A stretch of 64,000 nucleotides of DNA from Euwallacea fornicatus. Taxonomy: Eukaryota > Arthropoda > Insecta > Coleoptera > Curculionidae. Shown piece by piece: positions 59,193 to 64,000 of this stretch (positions are counted from its first letter, which is position 1; the number at the start of each line of letters is the position of its first letter). The notes under the pieces are model-generated. The model worked only from the letters and a program-made list of their open reading frames with translations, made no database searches and was not told where the DNA came from. A program made the translations under genes and the position numbers. The stretch covers positions 2,542,001 through 2,606,000 of the forward strand of contig NC_089565.1 of NCBI RefSeq assembly GCF_040115645.1, written 5' to 3'.

Positions 59193-60684
59193 TATTAAGT
59201 TTGCTTAAAAGACGAAAGTGATAATAAATTATAAAAATAATTGACACTGCCTTTATCGGAGAAACACGAGTATACGCGCCTGACAAACTCAAGGCTTCTC
59301 AGACCATCACTCAGTTAGCATTAACTTCTAGTCTCGATGACGAATGAGATAACTGGAAAAACCTAAAAATATTTAATATTTCCACATTACCCTAAAATTA
59401 AAAGTAAGCCAACTTACGAAGCCCTGTATAAATAAAAGCTTTTCAAATAATATACTCCCAACATGTTTGCAAAAGTTAAAGAGGAATAAAGGAATTTTTA
59501 GCTCGAAAAATGAATATGTTTATGTTCACATTTTGTATCACTACTTATATATTATACAACACATAAATAATGTTTACTTTTGAAGATAAGATGTAAATAG
59601 AGTACACACTGTATTCGAATTTTATGAAGATAAATACATAGAAACCGAATTTAAGCACTTATAATATACCACCCACGCCAGCATCGTTCTTGGATCTTTC
59701 TGATACTAGAGGCATCGGTTCTTCAGATATGGTTTATTGCGTAATGAGGGATAAAGCTCCTCAACGCCTCAACGCTAACTCAATTCCTTATCAGCATACC
59801 ACAACATTAGGAGCGCGAATCGATAATTTCAAGTACAAAACAGTAAAAACAAAATAACAAAAATAAAACTATCAAAAAATAAATTATTCAAACTGTAAAT
59901 TTAACGAAACAGAACTCGCCATAAAATAAGCTCATGATATCAGCGTAGAGACAAAATGATTATTTTACACAAATTTTTTTCCTATTTTTTGACAACAACT
60001 CGCTCTTTGCTGTGAGATCAATTGAGAACGGAATGGAGGAACGTGGAAAGACGGAAAAATAATGCAACGGGACAGAAGGCAACTACCACAAAGCTAGTAC
60101 CAATGCGAGTTGCGACAGAACGAGCGAAGAGATGAGTTTCGCAATGAACGTGCATGTGAGCACTCCTTGTCTACAACGGGGCTATCAATCAGTTATTTGA
60201 AAATATCACGAGGTTTTGGCTCTAAATTCCTCCTATGATAGAGAAAACGATAAAAGGCTGTTATGAATCCCCCCGCAGTTCCTTGTTAATGTTAAGATCA
60301 TTAATAGGCATCATCTGAAGGTGGGACAGGCTTTTGGCCCCAAGTTCTTCCCAAGATTAGCATGGGAAGAGAGGGTTGTTTATAAGTTCCTTTAACGTAG
60401 GTGAGAAAAATGGTTAAGGGTTTGGTACCCGTGAGAAAAAGGATGGGCGGCCCTTCCATCCTATCACGGTTCTCTCACGAAGAGGGGATGTGTTCGGGGT
60501 GTTGATACCAGGCCGTGTCAGGGATTCCGTTTTTGAGTTACGGGGAGCAAAGAAAAGCTTCGAGAACTTGTACCGTTTTTCCCCCCTTCCAACCACGGAC
60601 CTTACATGTACGTGTGCCCCCATGAGACTGACGAGCGGTGTGTCTTACACGCCATACTTTTTTCGACGACTCTATTGGAACATA
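59193..60684. other. No recognised gene
   Basis: No exon recognised. GAAGCCCTGTATA at about 59,420 is an isolated transposon-like end. An imperfect hairpin (CGTGAGA...AGGATGG / CCATCCTAT...TCTCACG) spans about 60,430-60,480 in a GC-richer segment of unknown function. Confidence 0.4.
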
Positions 60685-61130
60685 CAGGGTGATTCAAAAG
60701 TCGAGGCGCAAATTAAGGAACGTCTACAGTTTAACGTTCTGGTTAGGAAATGTCAAATGAAATTTTTGCCTTCCTTTCGGAGTTATTGCACTTTAAAGTT
60801 TCTACATGTTAACGTTTTTCACTATTAATAATAATGCAATAGTTGCCATTATTTTTGATTATTAATAATGGAAAAATAAAAATAATGAAACGATTATAAG
60901 GAGTGCTCAGAAATAATACCCCTAGCGCGGACCACGAAACAAGTAAATCGTATGCTTATTGTATATTTTGTCCATGTTGGGTGTATTTTACTGCATCCGT
61001 TATTCTTTGCATTAATCCCTCGTGGCTACGAATTTCTACTGCATAGACCAATTGTTTGAAATGTCCCCGTACAAAATAATCCAAAGGGTTCAAGTCGGGC
61101 AATCCCGAAGGCCATAGCACTTGACTATGC
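60685..61130 (-). mobile_element. Truncated mariner-like element: 3' terminal repeat plus transposase tail
   Basis: A TA-flanked end CAGGGTGATTCAAAAGTCGA starts at 60,685. On the minus strand, running toward that end, is a transposase C-terminus: LWPSGLPDLNPLDYFVRGHF (third catalytic Asp block, near 61,065-61,125), then KQLVYAVEIRSHEGLMQRIT. Everything before the third block is missing, and no second end is seen to the right. Confidence 0.7.
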
Positions 61131-62587
61131 CAATCCGTCTCACCTTAGCAGTTTCGTTTAGCCAAATTACAACAAAATTATACACTCAACAAAGCAAACA
61201 CGAAAAAAGTTTGAAAAGCTCAGAAATAAGTTGCTTTGTGACTTACGAAATTATTATCACTTCTTTTGTGGCTTGTTATTATTTATTAATACATATAATA
61301 ACAAATGATAACATAAAGAAGCTTTGAGGCGTAATAAGAGGGAAACAAAGGCCTTCTAGCAAAAATTCCATTCTAGATTTTTTAACCAGAATACCAAACC
61401 ACGCACGTTCTTTAATTTTTTGTCTCGATTTATGAATAACTCTATAGTAATTTTACGTTCGTTTGTGACGAAATCATAAGGCCTCTTGACACTTAAAATG
61501 CGACAAATGCCATCGGGCGTGATACAATACGTATTCTATCACGTTCCATTAACAATACACACGAAATGCTCCAGTCCCTCGGAAATACACATCCCCCTTT
61601 AGAATACGTCTAATAAAATTTCCACATGCATAACGGCCGACAGAGTATTTAATAGACCTTAAATATCAAGTTTGAGCATGTATGTTAACATCGAAGAGCA
61701 ACATTCAAAAAGCGGTATGGAGGAGGATCATCATTTCATTCCGACAGAGCTATCAGTTTAATCGTAATGCAGAAAATAGCTATTTGTGTATTGAGGACGC
61801 AAAGTGCTACATTGCCGCTCGGTAAGAAAAGACGGGAATGTGCGACACGAGGCGGGACACGAATGGTTTCGGAATTGGGATACTTTGCGCCCGAATGTCT
61901 GGTACGACTTTTCTGCCAGTTATTGTTTTATCGCACTAGCAACAATGGCGTTTCTTGGTATGCACAAGAATACGTTGAAAGGACTTTCATTACCTAACGG
62001 TGTTTTTACTGGAAGTTTTCCTAACAAAAACGCAGCAGGCCAGTTTGCCGAACAACTTTAAAATAATAAGGAGTTGAATGAATTGGGCACAAATCAATGA
62101 GAACATCAAATATTAAATAATCGTCACGATGCCAACCGTTTCGGAGGCAGTAAAGTGTGTTTTGCACTTCATTCTGGGAAAATGTAGTTTTAAAATGTTC
62201 TATTACGAAAGAAAATACCTAAAAATGTCGAAAAATGCGTGCAAAAACTTATCAAAGATAACATCAATTATTAAAATTTGCCCTGCAGGGGAAACTTTCA
62301 AATCCCTTCCAGATGTAGAGAAAAATTCAATGGTCTTTCAATCTAACCATTCACAAGTCGCACACTCCCTTGGTCGTCTTCTAAGAGGACATAGATGCAA
62401 CCAAAATATTAAATTAATTTAATAAAAAATTTAATTATTTACATTACTGGTAATAACTGTCAATTTAAATCATATGGATAAATATCAAGTCAGGCAAATA
62501 TTTAAATATTGACAATGTACTTAAACCCTTTTTAACGTTGTTATCTTATGAAAATTGTCGTATACGAACGATTACGGAAAAAGTTAG
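61131..62587. other. No recognised gene
   Basis: Spacer before the lipase gene. Plus-strand frames of 76-97 codons at 61,767-62,422 show no motif and are not supported. Confidence 0.4.
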
Positions 62588-62595
62588 TATAAATA
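62588..62595 (+). promoter_or_regulatory. TATA box of the lipase gene
   Basis: TATAAATA lies 62 bp upstream of the lipase ATG. It predicts transcription start near 62,618 and a short leader of about 30 nt, typical of a strongly transcribed secreted insect enzyme. Confidence 0.65.
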
Positions 62596-62649
62596 TGCTA
62601 GAACCAGTGTTTTACTATGAAATGCCAACCTGGAGCTAAATAAACCAGC

Positions 62650-64000
62650 ATGCAGTCATCACTTGTTGTTTTAACTATCTTGCTGGTTTGCCTCTCTGGC
62701 AGTGTTAAAGCAAAAATTTGGCTACACCCAGATACAGGCTTAAATTTGGTAAGAAACCTTAGGTTGTCATTAACTCATGAATTTTTAGCAGAAATGCGGC
62801 AAAGAACATAGAATTTTTGTATGATCATTAAGTCTTCACGTTCACCGTGTCGACTTCTGTTAAAAACTCCTTAGTTCAGCTAGTTCTCGTATTCACTACA
62901 TCTTCTAGTGACACACTTATCATTAGCTACAATTTTACATAGTAATTCATAGTTTTACTCTTATTGTCATCTTCTCACTAAATCGTTTATATCTAGTATC
63001 AGTTTATCGCAAAGTATGGTTACTACTACGAGAATTACACCGTTGAAACGAAAGACAACTACATTTTGAACACCGTAAGAATTCCTCGTGCCAGAAACGA
63101 AAACGGTAACAGCACCTCGAAGAAACCCGCAGTACTCCTGCTCCATGGAATCTGGAGTAATCCTCAAGACTTCATCATTAAGGGTAATATTAATTTAAAT
63201 TCACACATCGAAATGTTCGAAGGGATGAGATGAAGATTTATGCACGTAGCAGTTTGCCGAAAAGTAAATAGAACCGGTTAATTAATCAGATGGTTAAATC
63301 GATTGCTGAAATTCGGACATAGAAAAATGAATTAATAATATACAGGTGGCAGAAAATGCCATTTCATTTAATTTTTTTTTTATTTAATCGATAATTAAGG
63401 GAAACAAACATTTTTGAGATTTAATACTATGGTATGGCCACCGCGGTTATTAAGGTTTTACCTCTTGGGCATGTTTCTGATTAAATGACCCATCGCATTT
63501 TCACCCATATTTGGTCACTCTTCGCGCAAATGGGGCAAGTTTTGAGGCGTGTCGCGTAAATATCTTAGAAGTTATCAGTTTTAGAAAACAATCTTTAAAT
63601 AAAGAAGGGGCTGTCTGTAAGGGAAACATTTTTGACATTATCGCTATTTTAAATCAAGGTAACCTTCAGGCTCTAATCAAGGTCACCTTCAGGCTCTAAT
63701 CAAGGTCGACTTTGTTTCGTCAAACGGAAATCCCACATTTTTTGACAGATTCTCATTTATTATTGAAAACAAACCTGTCTTTACTTGAAACATTTTTTCA
63801 TGAAATTGATACTTTAGCAACATGTTGGTACTTTTGAAAATTTTCTCTTTCAACGAAAAATACTTGTATCAACACATTTAACAAAAATAATTTTTTTTAA
63901 ATTACACTCAGCGAATAGCACTTTAAACGACTTTTAGTTATCAAAAAACGCTTCTAGTGAGCTTTTACTACAAGTTGCTCTTATTCTTTACTTCATTGTT
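62650..64000 (+). CDS. Secreted acid lipase, N-terminal exons only (runs off the window)
   Basis: The beginning of an alpha/beta-hydrolase of the lysosomal-acid/gastric lipase family, which hydrolyses neutral lipids. Exon 1 (62,650-62,748) starts MQSSLVVLTILLVCLSGSVK, a clear signal peptide cut near residue 21. Exon 2 (63,003-63,183) carries KYGYYYENYTVETKDNYIL, the equivalent of the family GYP-E-H-V-T-DGYIL block, then RIPRAR and PAVLLLHGIWSNPQDF (residues 75-90), the HG oxyanion-hole strand. Both joins are GT-AG with consistent phase. NYT and NST are possible glycosylation sites. Oddities: Pro after GY is Tyr, and Gly of DGY is Asn. The catalytic Ser, Asp and His lie beyond the window. The intron after 63,183 contains a Tc1-like scrap; I see no third exon before 64,000. 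Confidence 0.82.
63343..63560 (-). mobile_element. Tc1-like 3' end fragment in lipase intron 2
   Basis: A TA-flanked end, CAGGTGGCAGAAAATGCCAT, starts at 63,343. Inward on the minus strand is a Tc1 transposase tail: LPHLREE-PNMGENAMGHLI (about 63,480-63,540), then RNMPKR and NNRGGHT (about 63,425-63,475). This matches the usual ...LIxSMPRR...RGGxT ending. Only the C-terminal tail and one terminal repeat remain. Confidence 0.6.
63655..63709. repeat. 23-bp tandem repeat, about 2.4 copies
   Basis: Two units of CAAGGTMACCTTCAGGCTCT plus AAT differ at one base, followed by a partial third unit. Confidence 0.85.

Noticed and set aside
1..64000. tRNA, rRNA and CRISPR arrays
   Set aside because: I looked for B-box-like GGTTCRANNCC sequences with cloverleaf partners, rRNA-like blocks and regularly spaced repeats, and found none that hold up by eye. 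A covariance-model search would be decisive.

Overview
The window looks like nuclear DNA of an insect. It holds a spliced insect-type gustatory receptor with the family C-terminal TYhhhhhQF signature, a spliced trypsin-like protease and the start of a secreted acid-lipase gene. All have GT-AG introns, and the background is AT-rich and packed with Tc1/mariner-type debris. A beetle would fit, but nothing seen here fixes the order.

Layout. From 1 to about 46 kb I find no host gene that I can support. This stretch is a gene-poor region carrying decayed DNA transposons: a Tc1 relic at 1.5-2.6 kb, mariner-like DDE relics at 8.8-9.9, 21.2-21.9, 23.9-24.7 and 40.3-40.9 kb, a Tc1 element with both ends at 42.9-44.2 kb, and another DDE relic at 44.25-45.27 kb. 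It also has a Penelope-like reverse-transcriptase scrap (18.9-19.2 kb) and a non-LTR ORF1 scrap (36.7-37.25 kb). Several TA-flanked elements are made of two long inverted arms (15.6, 17.9, 30.95 and 32.7 kb), and there is a long-TIR MITE at 4.56-5.03 kb.

The right third carries the genes. A complete six-exon trypsin-like protease (321 aa, signal peptide, intact His/Asp/Ser) runs on the minus strand from 51,680 to 46,178. Its 3.3-kb third intron has taken in a foldback element, a possible tyrosine-recombinase (Crypton-like) scrap and a pogo/Tigger-like scrap. A two-exon gustatory receptor (371 aa, minus strand, 56,849-55,677) follows. A relic copy of its first coding bases lies upstream at about 58.23-58.43 kb, so this was once a tandem receptor pair. 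The first two exons of a secreted acid lipase (plus strand, from 62,650) run off the right edge, with a TATA box upstream.

The three genes do not form a pathway. They are ordinary neighbours with digestive or extracellular (protease, lipase) and chemosensory (receptor) roles. The most unusual aspect is the repeat landscape: many unrelated-looking hairpin elements share a CAGGGTG-like terminus and TA flanks. Two such ends, facing each other, bracket the receptor gene.
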